Assembly (NCBI RefSeq): GCF_030283205.1
Contig: NZ_JASNWF010000036.1
Location: 1-64,000, forward strand
Reading direction: 5' to 3'
Origin: Actinomadura opuntiae
Lineage (GTDB): Bacteria > Actinomycetota > Actinomycetes > Streptosporangiales > Streptosporangiaceae
Length of the DNA stretch: 64,000 nt
Under the pieces are notes generated by a model. It was not told where the DNA came from, did not search any database, and saw only the letters and a list, made by a program, of their open reading frames with translations. The stretch's first letter is position 1. Every line of letters starts with the position of its first letter. A program made the translations under genes and the position numbers. Shown here piece after piece: positions 9,153 through 18,258 of this stretch.

Positions 9153-10547
9153 GTGATCCCACTTGCGCTGTCGGCGATCGCGGAGATCACCGGGGGCACC
9201 GTCGACGGGGCGCCCCCGGACGCCGTGGCGGGCGGTCCCGTGGTCATCGACTCCCGGGCGGTGGTGCCCGGGGCGCTGTTCGCGGCGTTCAAGGGCGAGC
9301 GCGCGGACGGGCACGAGTTCGCCGCGGCCGCGCTGGCGGCCGGGGCCGCCGCGGTGCTGGCGCAGCGCCCGGTGGGCGGCCCGGCCGTGCTGGTCGAGGA
9401 CGTGAAGGAGGCGCTCGGCCGGCTGGCCCGCGGCGTGCTGGCGCGGCTGCCGGACACGACCGTCGTCGCGGTCACCGGCTCGGCGGGCAAGACCTCCACC
9501 AAGGACCTGATCGCGCAGCTCGTCGGGCGCGCCGGGCCGACGGTGTGGCCGCCGGGCTCGTTCAACAACGAGATCGGGCTGCCGCTGACGGTGCTGCGCG
9601 CCGACGAGCGGACCCGCCACCTGGTGCTGGAGATGGGCGCCCGCGGCGTCGGCCACATCGCCTACCTGACCCGGATCGCCCCTCCCGACGTGGGCGTGGT
9701 GCTGAACGTCGGCACCGCGCACCTGGGCGAGTTCGGCAGCCGCGAGGCGATCGCGGAGGCGAAGGGCGAGATGGTGGAGGCGCTGCGCCCCGGCGGGACC
9801 GCCGTGCTCAACGCCGACGACCCGCTGGTGAGCGCGATGGCGTCGCGCACGGCGGGCGAGGTCGTGACGTTCGGCCGGTCGGAGGGCGCCGCCGTCCGCG
9901 CGGTGGACGAGACGCTCGACGACCAGGGCCGGGCCCGGTTCATGCTGGTGACGCCGGAGGGCTCGGCGCCGGTCGCGCTGCGGCTGTACGGGTCGCACGC
10001 GGTCGCGAACGCGCTGGCGGCCGCGGCGGCGGCGCGGGCGGCGGGCCTGGCGGTCGGCGAGGTCGCCGCGGGCCTGTCGGAGGCGGAGCCGGCCAGCCGG
10101 TGGCGGATGGAGGTCACCGAGCGGGACGACGGGGTGACGGTGGTCAACGACGCCTACAACGCCAACCCCGACTCGACGCGGGCCGCGATCGACGTGCTCG
10201 CGCACATGGCCCGCGGCCGCCGCGCGTTCGCGGTGCTGGGCGAGATGGCCGAACTGGGCGGTTCGTCCGCCGCCGAACATGCCAGGATCGGGCGGCATGC
10301 CGCGCGCAGCGGGCTGGACGGCCTCGTCGTCGTCGGCGCGAACGCGGCGGCGATGGCCGAGGGTGCCGCGCAGGTGGCGTCATGGACGGGAGAGTGCGTG
10401 CAGGTGGATGACGTCGGCGCGGCGGTGGCCGCGCTCAGCGAGCGGCTCGCGCCGCGGGACGTCGTGCTGGTGAAGGGCTCGCGGGTGGCGGGACTGGAAC
10501 GGGTCGCCGAGGCGCTGCTGGCGCCGGACGGGCGGGCCGGTCGATGA
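9153..10547 (+). CDS. murF: UDP-N-acetylmuramoyl-tripeptide--D-alanyl-D-alanine ligase
   Basis: MurF adds D-Ala-D-Ala to the UDP-MurNAc-tripeptide, the last cytoplasmic step of the nucleotide precursor. The 464-aa product has the Mur ligase fold: an N-terminal UDP-binding region with the VIDSRAVVPGALF motif, the ATP loop GSAGKTST at 109-116, the central NNEIGLPLTVL block, and a C-terminal domain containing NDAYNANPDS. It starts 18 bases after murE at a GTG preceded by a purine-rich stretch (GAGGGGACGGGA) and its stop overlaps mraY by four bases. Confidence 0.96.
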   Translation: MIPLALSAIAEITGGTVDGAPPDAVAGGPVVIDSRAVVPGALFAAFKGERADGHEFAAAALAAGAAAVLAQRPVGGPAVLVEDVKEALGRLARGVLARLPDTTVVAVTGSAGKTSTKDLIAQLVGRAGPTVWPPGSFNNEIGLPLTVLRADERTRHLVLEMGARGVGHIAYLTRIAPPDVGVVLNVGTAHLGEFGSREAIAEAKGEMVEALRPGGTAVLNADDPLVSAMASRTAGEVVTFGRSEGAAVRAVDETLDDQGRARFMLVTPEGSAPVALRLYGSHAVANALAAAAAARAAGLAVGEVAAGLSEAEPASRWRMEVTERDDGVTVVNDAYNANPDSTRAAIDVLAHMARGRRAFAVLGEMAELGGSSAAEHARIGRHAARSGLDGLVVVGANAAAMAEGAAQVASWTGECVQVDDVGAAVAALSERLAPRDVVLVKGSRVAGLERVAEALLAPDGRAGR

Positions 10548-11602
10548 CCAACATCCTCATCGCGGCCGGGGTCGCGCTGGTCTTCGTCATGGTGGGCACC
10601 CCGGTGTGGATCCGGATCGTCAACCGGCTGGGCTACGGCCAGATGATCCGGGACGAGGGCCCCGAGGCCCACCTCACCAAGCGCGGCACCCCCACCATGG
10701 GCGGCACCGTCTTCATCGTCGGATCGCTCGTCGGCTACGCGGTCGCGCACCTGTTCACCGGCGAGGTCCCGACGATCTCGGGCGTGCTGGTGCTGTTCCT
10801 GATGACCGGCCTGGGGTTCGTCGGCTTCGTCGACGACTTCATCAAGGTGTTCAAGCAGCGCAGCCTCGGGCTGCGCAGCGGCGCCAAGATGATCGGCATC
10901 GTCCTGGTCGGGGTGGTCTTCGCGGTCGCCTCGCTGAACTTCCCCAACGGCTACGACATCACCCCCGCCGACCCCCACCTGTCCTTCCTGCGCGACTTCG
11001 GCCCCTCGATCGGCCCGTACCTGTTCGTGGTCTGGGCGCTGCTGCTGATCGCCGCGATGTCCAACGGCGTGAACCTCACCGACGGCCTGGACGGCCTGGC
11101 CGCCGGCCCGGCCGGCATGGTGCTGGCCGCCTACGTGGTCATCGGCAACTGGCAGCTGCGCAACTCCTGCTCCGCCGCCCTCGCCCCCAACTGCTACAAC
11201 GTGCGCGACCCCCTGGACCTGGCGGTGGTGGCCGCGGCCGTGCTCGGCGGCGTGTTCGGCTTCCTGTGGTGGAACGCCCCGCCCGCGAAGATCTTCATGG
11301 GCGACACCGGCTCGCTGGCCCTCGGCGGCGTGCTGGTCGGGCTGGCGATCCTCACCCGCACCCAGTTCCTGCTGGCCATCCTGTGCGGCCTGATCGTGAT
11401 GATCACCCTGTCGGTGATCATCCAGGTCGGCGGCTTCAAGATGACCAAGAAACGGGTGTTCAAGATGGCTCCGCTGCAGCACCACTTCGAGCTGTCGGGC
11501 TGGGCCGAGACGACCATCGTCGTGCGGTTCTGGCTGATGTCGGCGCTGTTCGTCGGGATCGGCATCGGCCTCTTCTACCTGGAATGGATGCCCAAGAAGT
11601 GA
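10544..11602 (+). CDS. mraY: Phospho-N-acetylmuramoyl-pentapeptide-transferase
   Basis: MraY transfers phospho-MurNAc-pentapeptide to undecaprenyl phosphate, giving lipid I at the inner face of the membrane. The 352-aa product is polytopic (about ten helices) and carries the family motifs PTMGG, FVGFVDDFIK, NLTDGLDGLA, FMGDTGSLALGG and PLQHHFEL, including the aspartates that bind Mg2+. The ATG overlaps the murF stop (ATGA). It has normal length for the family and nothing unusual in sequence. Confidence 0.97.
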   Translation: MTNILIAAGVALVFVMVGTPVWIRIVNRLGYGQMIRDEGPEAHLTKRGTPTMGGTVFIVGSLVGYAVAHLFTGEVPTISGVLVLFLMTGLGFVGFVDDFIKVFKQRSLGLRSGAKMIGIVLVGVVFAVASLNFPNGYDITPADPHLSFLRDFGPSIGPYLFVVWALLLIAAMSNGVNLTDGLDGLAAGPAGMVLAAYVVIGNWQLRNSCSAALAPNCYNVRDPLDLAVVAAAVLGGVFGFLWWNAPPAKIFMGDTGSLALGGVLVGLAILTRTQFLLAILCGLIVMITLSVIIQVGGFKMTKKRVFKMAPLQHHFELSGWAETTIVVRFWLMSALFVGIGIGLFYLEWMPKK

Positions 11603-13059
11603 CGACAGGTCCCTGGGACGGCCTCGCCGTCTGCGTCGCCGGGCTCGGCGTCTCCGGCCGGGCCGCGGCCCGCGTCCTGGCAGCGCGCGGCGCCCGCGTC
11701 ACGGCCGTCGACGCCCGCGACGGCGACGAGCAGCGCGCGCAGGCCGCCGAGCTGGAGGAGCGCGGCGTCGCGGTGCGGCTCGGCGACGGCGACACGCTCC
11801 CGGACGGCACCGGGCTGGTCGTCACCTCGCCGGGATGGCGGCCGGACGCGCCGCTGCTCGCCGCGGCCGCCGCGGCCGGCATCGAGATCATCGGCGAGGT
11901 GGAGCTGGCCTGGCGGCTGCGGCCCGCGGACGCCGCGCCGTGGCTGGCCATCACCGGGACCGACGGCAAGACCACCGTCGTGCGGATGCTGGCCTGCATG
12001 CTTGCGGCCGCCGGGCACAAGGCCCTCGCGGTCGGCAACGTGGGCACGCCGATCGTCGAGGCCGTAGGGGGTTCCGGGGGTTCCGGGGGGGCGTCCCCCC
12101 AGGAAGAGCACGCCGAGCCCTACGACGTGCTGGCGGTGGAGCTGTCGAGCTACCAGCTGCACTGGTCGAGCTCGGTCGCGCCGCTGGCCGCGACCGTGCT
12201 GAACATAGCGCCCGACCACCTCGACTGGCACGGCTCCATGGACGCCTACGTCGGCGCCAAGGCGAAGATCTTCGCGCCGGGCACCGTCGCGGTGTACAAC
12301 GCCGACGACGCCACCTCCGCGGCCCTGGCCGAGCGCGCCGTGGGCGTCGACCGGCGCGCCGGGTTCACGCTGCGGGTGCCGCGCCCCGGCGAGCTCGGCG
12401 TCGTCGAGGACCTGCTGGTCGACCGCGCCTTCGTCGCCGACCCGGCGTCCGAGGCCGCCGAACTGGCCGCGCTGGACGACGTCCGGCCGTTCGCGCCGCA
12501 CAACGTCGCCAACGCGCTGGCGGCGGCGGGCCTGGCGCGGGCGTTCGGGGCGCCGCCGGAGGCCGTCCGGGAGGGGCTGCGCTCGTTCGTGCCCGACCCG
12601 CACCGCATCCAGCACGTCGCCGACGTCGCCGGCGTCGCCTACGTCAACGACTCCAAGGCGACCCAGCCGCACGCCGCCGCCGCGTCGCTGGCCGCCTACG
12701 AGTCCATCGTGTGGATCGCCGGGGGCCTCCTCAAGGGCCTGGACGTCGACGACCTGGTGCGCTCCTGCGCCGGCCGGCTGCGCGGCGTCGTCCTGATGGG
12801 ACGCGACCGGCACCGGATCGCCGAGGCACTCGCGCGACACGCGGCCGATGTCCCGGTCGTGGACGTCCCCGACACCGACACTGGGGCCATGGACCGCGTC
12901 GTCACCGAAGCAGCCGGGCTCGCCCGTCCCGGCGACACCGTGCTGCTCGCCCCCGTCGGGGCCTCCTTCGACATGTTCGCCAACTACCCGGCCCGCGGCG
13001 AGGCGTTCATCGCCGCGGTCGGGCGCCTCGCCGCCGCCGGAGACCCGCGGGTCTCATGA
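11584..13059 (+). CDS. murD: UDP-N-acetylmuramoyl-L-alanine--D-glutamate ligase
   Basis: MurD adds D-glutamate to UDP-MurNAc-L-alanine. The protein has the Rossmann-like GLGVSGRAAARVL segment near its start, the ATP loop GTDGKTT near residue 125, and the C-terminal NDSKATQPHA motif. Two starts are possible: the ATG at 11584, used here, overlaps mraY by 19 bases; a GTG at 11599 overlaps the mraY stop as GTGA. Residues 162-179 are a Gly/Ser then Glu-rich insertion encoded by a G-run/C-run DNA segment resembling a repeat found elsewhere in this window. Length is about 490 aa. Confidence 0.95.
   Translation: MDAQEVTTGPWDGLAVCVAGLGVSGRAAARVLAARGARVTAVDARDGDEQRAQAAELEERGVAVRLGDGDTLPDGTGLVVTSPGWRPDAPLLAAAAAAGIEIIGEVELAWRLRPADAAPWLAITGTDGKTTVVRMLACMLAAAGHKALAVGNVGTPIVEAVGGSGGSGGASPQEEHAEPYDVLAVELSSYQLHWSSSVAPLAATVLNIAPDHLDWHGSMDAYVGAKAKIFAPGTVAVYNADDATSAALAERAVGVDRRAGFTLRVPRPGELGVVEDLLVDRAFVADPASEAAELAALDDVRPFAPHNVANALAAAGLARAFGAPPEAVREGLRSFVPDPHRIQHVADVAGVAYVNDSKATQPHAAAASLAAYESIVWIAGGLLKGLDVDDLVRSCAGRLRGVVLMGRDRHRIAEALARHAADVPVVDVPDTDTGAMDRVVTEAAGLARPGDTVLLAPVGASFDMFANYPARGEAFIAAVGRLAAAGDPRVS
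12067..12108 (+). repeat. G-run/C-run hairpin insertion inside murD
   Basis: The segment reads as two GGGGGTTCC units followed by a G-run and GCGTCCCCCCAGG. It resembles the 37-38 bp hairpin element at 26229-26303 and 46783-46820, which share GGGGGTTCC and a G-run/C-run stem. It is in frame and adds Gly/Ser residues to MurD between the GTPIVEAV strand and the YDVLAVELSS strand, probably a surface loop. Confidence 0.5.
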
Positions 13060-14312
13060 CCGCCGTACCGGCCGAAGAGGAACGGACGCGCCGGGCGGGG
13101 CCGCGCGAGCAGGTGGCCGCCGCGGTCGGGCTGCTCGACCGCCCCCTCACCTCCTACTACCTGGTGCTGAGCTGCTCGGTGATGCTGCTGGCGCTCGGCC
13201 TGACCATGGTGCTGTCGGCGTCGTCGGTCAAGCAGCTGCAGGAGACCGGCTCCGCCTACACGCTGTTCCAGAAGCAGGCCGTGTGGATGGTGATCGGGCT
13301 GCCGCTGATGTGGCTGGCGTCCCGGCTGCCGGTCAAGACGTTCCGCGCGCTGGCCTACCCCCTGCTGCTGCTGTCGATCGTCGCGCTGGCGATGGTGCTG
13401 ATCCCCGGTCTCGGCCGCAGCGCGGGCGGCGCCACCCGCTGGATCGACCTCGGGCCCGTGCAGATCCAGCCGTCCGAGCCCGCCAAGCTCGCGCTGGTGC
13501 TGTGGGGCGCCGACCTGCTGGCCCGCAAGGAGCGGCTCGGCCAGCTCACCGAGTGGCGGCCGCTGCTGGTGCCGCTGCTGCCGGGCGCCGGGGTGCTGGT
13601 GCTGCTGGTGATGCTCGGCAACGACCTCGGTACCACGCTGGTGCTGCTGACGATCTTCCTGGCGCTGCTGTGGGTGGTCGGCGCGCCCGGACGGCTGTTC
13701 GTCGGCATCGCCGGGCTGGTCTGCCTGCTGGTGTCGATCCTGATCGTCGTCGAGCCGTACCGGATGCAGCGGCTCACCGGCTTCCTGGACCCGGCCGGCA
13801 ACCGGCTGACCAGCAACTACCAGGGCATCCAGGGACTGTTCGCGGTCGCCTCCGGCGGGCTGTTCGGCACCGGGCTCGGCGAGGGGCGCGCCAAGTGGGA
13901 CTACCTGCCGCACGCCGAGACCGACTTCATCTTCGCGATCGTGGGGGAGGAGTTCGGCCTCGTCGGCACCCTCGTCGTGCTCGGGCTGTTCGGCCTGCTG
14001 GCCTACGCGGGGCTGCGCATCGCCCGCCGCGTCAAGGACCCCTTCACCCGGCTCGCCGCCGCCGGCGCGACCTCCTGGCTGGTCGTGCAGGCCATCGTCA
14101 ACATCGGCGCGGTGATCGGGGTGCTGCCGATCACCGGCATCCCGCTGCCGCTGGTGTCCTACGGCGGCTCCGCGCTGATCCCGACGCTGATCGCGCTCGG
14201 CATGCTGCTGGCGTTCGCCAAGCGCGAGCCCGGCGCGCGGCAGGCACTGTCCGCACGCGGCCCCGGACCGGTCGTGAGGGCTCTAAGCTGGCTTCGACCG
14301 GCACGGCGCTGA
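13056..14312 (+). CDS. ftsW: Lipid II polymerase / peptidoglycan glycosyltransferase FtsW
   Basis: FtsW is the SEDS-family glycosyltransferase that polymerises lipid II at the septum together with FtsI. The 418-aa product has about ten transmembrane helices and the SEDS motifs: GGATRWIDLG and QPSEPAKLAL, GNDLGTTLVL (containing the catalytic-site aspartate region), PHAETDFIFAIVGEEFG and the C-terminal PLVSYGGSALIPTLIALG. The ATG overlaps the murD stop. Residues 1-30 are a charged cytoplasmic tail. The 122 bases between ftsW and murG carry no gene. Confidence 0.95.
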   Translation: MTAVPAEEERTRRAGPREQVAAAVGLLDRPLTSYYLVLSCSVMLLALGLTMVLSASSVKQLQETGSAYTLFQKQAVWMVIGLPLMWLASRLPVKTFRALAYPLLLLSIVALAMVLIPGLGRSAGGATRWIDLGPVQIQPSEPAKLALVLWGADLLARKERLGQLTEWRPLLVPLLPGAGVLVLLVMLGNDLGTTLVLLTIFLALLWVVGAPGRLFVGIAGLVCLLVSILIVVEPYRMQRLTGFLDPAGNRLTSNYQGIQGLFAVASGGLFGTGLGEGRAKWDYLPHAETDFIFAIVGEEFGLVGTLVVLGLFGLLAYAGLRIARRVKDPFTRLAAAGATSWLVVQAIVNIGAVIGVLPITGIPLPLVSYGGSALIPTLIALGMLLAFAKREPGARQALSARGPGPVVRALSWLRPARR

Positions 14313-14434
14313 AATCCCCCCGCCGGGGTGCCGGCGACCCGGCGTCCGCGGCCCGCACGGCCCCGTGCGGGACGGGCGGAACGCGAGCGGGCGGCACCCG
14401 ACACGTCGAACACGCTGAGGAGTTGTCAACGAGC

Positions 14435-15529
14435 ATGAGGGTTGTCCTGGCCGGCGGCGGCACCGCCGGACACATCGAGCCCGCACTGGCTCTCGCCGAC
14501 GCGCTGCGCCGCAACGACCCCAACACCGGGATCGTCTGCCTCGGCACCGAACGGGGCCTGGAGACCCGGCTGGTGCCGCAGCGCGGCTACGAGCTCGCGC
14601 TGATCCCGCCGGTCCCGCTGCCGCGCACGCTGACCCCCCAGCTGCTGTCGGTCCCGGGACGGCTGCGCGGCGCGATCAACGCGGCGGCGAACGTCCTCGA
14701 CCAGGCGCGGGCCGACATCCTGGTCGGCTTCGGCGGCTACGTGGCGACCCCCGGCTACCTGGCCGCCCGCAAGCGCAAGGTGCCGATCATCGTGCACGAG
14801 GCCAACCCCAAGCCGGGGCTGGCCAACAAGCTCGGTGCCCGCTTCACCGACCACGTCGCGGTCTCCCACCAGGACTCGCCGCTGCCGAACGCCACCTTCG
14901 TCGGCATCCCGCTGCGCCGCGAGATCGCCGCGCTGGACCGGCTCGCGATGGGCGACAAGGCCCGCTCCTACTTCGGCCTGCTGCCCGACCTGCCCACCCT
15001 GCTGATCTTCGGCGGGTCGCAGGGCGCCCGCTCCCTCAACCAGGCCGCGGTGGCCGCCGCCCCCTACTTCCGGCAGGCCGGCATCCAGGTGCTGCACATC
15101 GTCGGTCCGAAGAACACCGAGGAGCCCGAGCCGGTGCAGGGCGGCCCGCAGTACGTCACCATCCCCTACTGCGACCGGATGGACCTGGCCTACGCCGCCG
15201 CCGACATGGCGATGTGCCGCGCGGGCGCGATGACCTGCGCGGAGCTGGCCGCGGTCGCGCTGCCCGCGGTGTACGTGCCGCTGCCGATCGGCAACGGCGA
15301 GCAGCGGCTGAACGCCGAGCCGATCGTCGCCGCCGGCGGCGGGATGCTGGTCGACAACGCCGAGCTGTCGCCCGACTGGATCGCCCGCAACCTGCTGCCG
15401 GTGCTGGCCGACCCGGGACGGGTCGCGCACATGTCCGAGGCGGCCGGGCGGATGGGCCGCCGGGACGCCGACGTCGCGCTGGCCCGGATGGTCTACGACG
15501 TGGTCCGCGCGGCGGGCGCCGCCCGATGA
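14435..15529 (+). CDS. murG: Undecaprenyldiphospho-muramoylpentapeptide beta-N-acetylglucosaminyltransferase
   Basis: MurG adds GlcNAc to lipid I to form lipid II at the cytoplasmic membrane face. The 364-aa product has the GT-B fold: the N-terminal glycine loop GGGTAGHIEPALALA at residues 6-20, a second glycine loop GGSQGARSLN, and the donor-site motif containing RAGAMTCAELA and IGNGEQRLNA. The ATG lies 12 bases after GAGGAG; a TTG in between is a possible alternative. The stop overlaps the murC start (ATGA). Confidence 0.96.
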   Translation: MRVVLAGGGTAGHIEPALALADALRRNDPNTGIVCLGTERGLETRLVPQRGYELALIPPVPLPRTLTPQLLSVPGRLRGAINAAANVLDQARADILVGFGGYVATPGYLAARKRKVPIIVHEANPKPGLANKLGARFTDHVAVSHQDSPLPNATFVGIPLRREIAALDRLAMGDKARSYFGLLPDLPTLLIFGGSQGARSLNQAAVAAAPYFRQAGIQVLHIVGPKNTEEPEPVQGGPQYVTIPYCDRMDLAYAAADMAMCRAGAMTCAELAAVALPAVYVPLPIGNGEQRLNAEPIVAAGGGMLVDNAELSPDWIARNLLPVLADPGRVAHMSEAAGRMGRRDADVALARMVYDVVRAAGAAR

Positions 15530-16935
15530 GCCTGATCGACCCGTCCGAGGTGGTCCCGGCCGGCGAGCTCGGCCGGGTCCACTTCATCGCCATCGGCGGC
15601 GCCGGCATGTCCGGCATCGCCCGGATCATGCTGCGGCGCGGCCTCGCCGTGTCCGGCAGCGACGCGCGCGACTCCGAGCTGCTCGGCCAGCTCGGCGACC
15701 TCGGCGCGAAGGTGTTCGTCGGGCACGACGCCGCGTACGTCGGCGACGCCGACACCGTCGTGGTGTCCACCGCGATCCGCGCGTCCAACCCCGAGCTGGT
15801 CGCCGCCCGCGAGCGCGGGCTGCGGGTGCTGCACCGCTCGGCGGCGCTGGCGTCGCTGATGGCGGGGCGGCGCGCCGTCGCCGTCGCCGGCACGCACGGC
15901 AAGACGACCACGACCTCGATGCTGACGGTCGCGCTGCAGCACGCGGGCGCCGACCCGTCGTACTGCATCGGCGGCCAGCTGGTCACGACCGGGCTCGGCG
16001 CCGACGAGGGCACCGGTGACGTGTTCGTCGCCGAGGCCGACGAGAGCGACGGCTCGTTCCTGATGTACACCCCGCGCATCGCGGTCGTCACCAACGTCGA
16101 GGCCGACCACCTCGACAACTACGGCGGCTTCGAGATGGTGAAGGAGAACTTCGCCCGGTTCGTCGACCGGGTCGAGCCGGGCGGGACGCTCGTCGCCGGC
16201 GCCGACGACCCCGTCGCGATGGAGCTGGCGGAGCGGGCGCGGGCGCGCGGGCTGACCGTCCGGACGTACGGGGAGGCGCAGGGCGCCGACCTGCGGGTCA
16301 CCGGGTTCACCCCGCGCGGCCTCGGCTCCCGGTTCACGATCGAGGGCGTCGGCGAGGTGGCGCTCGCCGTCCCGGGCCGCCACAACGCGCTCAACGCCGC
16401 CGCCGTCGTCGCGGTGGCGCAGGCGCTGGGCATGGACGACGCGGCCGTGCGCGAGGGGCTGGCGGCGTTCGGCGGCGCGATGCGGCGGCTGGAGCGCAAG
16501 GGCGAGGCGGGCGGCACCGAGGTGTTCGACAGCTACGCCCACCACCCGACCGAGCTGACCGCCGACCTGGACGCCACCCGCGACTACCTGGGGGAGAAGC
16601 AGCAGCCGGGCCGGATCGTCGCGGTGTTCCAGCCGCACCTGTACAGCCGCACCCGGTTCTTCGCCGCCGAGTTCGGCGCCGCGCTCGGCCTGGCCGACGT
16701 CGCCGTCGTGCTGGACGTCTACGGCGCCCGGGAGGACCCGGAACCCGGGGTGACCGGGGCGCTCGTCGCCGACGCCGTCCCGGCCGGCACCGAGACCGTC
16801 TACGCGCCCGTCCGCGACGAGGTCCCGGGCCTGGTGGCCGGGCTGGCGCGGCCCGGCGACGTCGTGATCACGCTGGGCGCGGGCGACGTGACCGCGCTCG
16901 GCCCGGTGATCCTGGAGCGGCTCGCGACCCGCTGA
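15526..16935 (+). CDS. murC: UDP-N-acetylmuramate--L-alanine ligase
   Basis: MurC attaches L-alanine to UDP-MurNAc, the first peptide step of the wall precursor. The 469-aa product has the FIAIGGAGMSGIA nucleotide-binding start, the ATP loop GTHGKTTTTS near residue 122, EADESDGSF in the central domain, and the DSYAHHPTE motif of the C-terminal domain. It is translationally coupled to murG through the ATGA overlap and is of normal length. Confidence 0.96.
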   Translation: MSLIDPSEVVPAGELGRVHFIAIGGAGMSGIARIMLRRGLAVSGSDARDSELLGQLGDLGAKVFVGHDAAYVGDADTVVVSTAIRASNPELVAARERGLRVLHRSAALASLMAGRRAVAVAGTHGKTTTTSMLTVALQHAGADPSYCIGGQLVTTGLGADEGTGDVFVAEADESDGSFLMYTPRIAVVTNVEADHLDNYGGFEMVKENFARFVDRVEPGGTLVAGADDPVAMELAERARARGLTVRTYGEAQGADLRVTGFTPRGLGSRFTIEGVGEVALAVPGRHNALNAAAVVAVAQALGMDDAAVREGLAAFGGAMRRLERKGEAGGTEVFDSYAHHPTELTADLDATRDYLGEKQQPGRIVAVFQPHLYSRTRFFAAEFGAALGLADVAVVLDVYGAREDPEPGVTGALVADAVPAGTETVYAPVRDEVPGLVAGLARPGDVVITLGAGDVTALGPVILERLATR

Positions 16936-17021
16936 GGCGCGCGGGCGCCGCCGGGTCGCCGGGACACGCCGCCGCCCGCGGGATCGGCGGTCCGCGGGCC
17001 GATCACTGTCAAGCTGGGGTC

Positions 17022-17783
17022 ATGACCGAGGCGCGGACGGACCAACGGGAGAGCGCGGACGAGGACCCGGCGGCCGGACCGGGGACCGCCGCGGCGCGGG
17101 CCCGCCCCGGCCGCTGGAAGGTGATCTTCGTCGCTCTTCTCCTGGTCGCCGTGCTGGCCGCCGTCGGCTGGGTGCTGCTCGGATCGAAGCTGCTGGTCGT
17201 GCGGCACGTGGAGGTGAGCGGCACCGCGCTCGCGCCGCGCGACCGGATCGTCGCCGCCGCCGGGATCCGGCTCGGCGTCCCGATGGCCCGGCTGGACACC
17301 GGCGCGATCCGGGGGCGGGTGGAGCGGCTCCGCGAGGTCGAGTCCGCCGAGGTCCGCCGGGACTGGCCCGCGACGGTCCGGATCGCCGTCCGCGAGCGCG
17401 TCCCGGTGGCGACGCTGGAGCGCGGCGGCCGCTACGAGCGCGTCGACCGGCACGGGGTGACCGTGGCCGACGGGGTGTCGCGCCCGGAGGGGCTGCCGGA
17501 ACTCGCCGTCGCCTCGCCCGGGCCGTCCGACCCGGCGACGCTCGCGGCCCTCAAGGTGCTCACCGGCCTGCCCGAACGGCTGCGCGGCCGGGTCACGCAG
17601 GTCGAGGCGGCCGACCCGGCGTCGGTGGAGCTGCACCTGGAGGGCGGCGTGACCGTGACGTGGGGCCCGCCGGAGCGCGCCGGCGAGAAGATCAGGCTGC
17701 TGGAGTCGCTGGAGCGCACCGCGGCGGGACGGTCCCTGCACCACGTCGACGTCAGTTCGCCGGAGGTCCTCGTCACCCGTTGA
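17022..17783 (+). CDS. ftsQ: Cell division protein FtsQ
   Basis: FtsQ is a bitopic scaffold that recruits the FtsL/DivIC and FtsW/FtsI complexes to the Z-ring. The 253-aa product has an acidic/Ala-rich cytoplasmic tail (1-31), one transmembrane helix (about 33-54), a POTRA domain (about 58-128, with VRHVEVSGT and VRRDWPATVRIAVRER), and a FtsQ/DivIB beta domain (about 130-250). It lies between murC and ftsZ as in other actinobacteria. The ATG at 17022 follows CTGGGG. The 86-base gap before it contains CACTGT, which might be a local -10. Confidence 0.92.
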   Translation: MTEARTDQRESADEDPAAGPGTAAARARPGRWKVIFVALLLVAVLAAVGWVLLGSKLLVVRHVEVSGTALAPRDRIVAAAGIRLGVPMARLDTGAIRGRVERLREVESAEVRRDWPATVRIAVRERVPVATLERGGRYERVDRHGVTVADGVSRPEGLPELAVASPGPSDPATLAALKVLTGLPERLRGRVTQVEAADPASVELHLEGGVTVTWGPPERAGEKIRLLESLERTAAGRSLHHVDVSSPEVLVTR

Positions 17784-18038
17784 GGCAGGTGGCGGGGCGT
17801 CCCGGGGGAGCACCGGGGCGCGGCCGAATGTCAAGGCGTTCGGGTCCCGTGCGTGTGTCGGGGCGATTCCGGGCGTCCGATGGGGCACGCTGGAACGGTC
17901 GGCCGGAGTTCGGCCGGCGTCGGACGGACCGGAGGGCGGACCGCGGCGTGCGCAGCGGCAGGGGGCGGACACGTCCGTCGCCAACCAGGGCAAACCCGTG
18001 CCCACTGCGACACGCCGGGGGAGTTCGGGGGAGGTTAG

Positions 18039-18068
18039 TTGACCCTGGCGGTAAGGCCGCCCTACTGT
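18039..18068 (+). promoter_or_regulatory. Putative ftsZ promoter
   Basis: TTGACC at 18039-18044 and TACTGT at 18063-18068 are separated by 18 bases and resemble a vegetative promoter about 190 bases before ftsZ. A second TTGACA lies at 18086-18091 but has no clear -10 partner. Confidence 0.5.
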
Positions 18069-18078
18069 CCGTATCAGT

Positions 18079-18129
18079 CCTCAGGTTGACATAAGTGTAA
18101 GCCTCAAGTTGAGGGTGAGGGTTGAGGGT
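18079..18129 (+). repeat. Repeat cluster upstream of ftsZ
   Basis: CCTCAGGTTGA at 18079 recurs as CCTCAAGTTGA at 18102, 23 bases later. The second copy is a perfect 6+1+6 palindrome (CCTCAA G TTGAGG, 18102-18114). TTGAGGGT occurs at 18109 and again at 18122. The arrangement suggests a regulator site between the promoter and the gene; CCTCAAG/CTTGAGG half-sites are typical of MerR-type operators such as SoxR boxes, but the spacing does not match, so the binder is unknown. Confidence 0.45.
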
Positions 18130-18258
18130 GGCTCGGATCGACGATCGGTTCCGCCCCCGGCCCGCGCCGGAAACGCACCCAGGTCAGGAAACTCCGCGGC
18201 GGACGGTCGGCAGACCGGACCGGCGGGTCGGATAGAGCGAGCGGAAAGGCCCCTCGTC

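Larger units (their letters stand above)
17784..18258. other. Long non-coding ftsZ upstream region
   Basis: The 475 bases between ftsQ and ftsZ encode nothing convincing. They include the promoter-like and repeat sequences listed separately near 18039-18129 and a small inverted repeat around 17898-17922 (CGGCCG ... CGGCCG). In other actinobacteria ftsZ is expressed from several promoters placed in the same gap, so this length is expected. Confidence 0.6.

Noticed and set aside
18102..18114. SoxR box before ftsZ
   Set aside because: CCTCAA/TTGAGG half-sites resemble it but the spacer is one base rather than the expected longer one; kept only as a palindrome.
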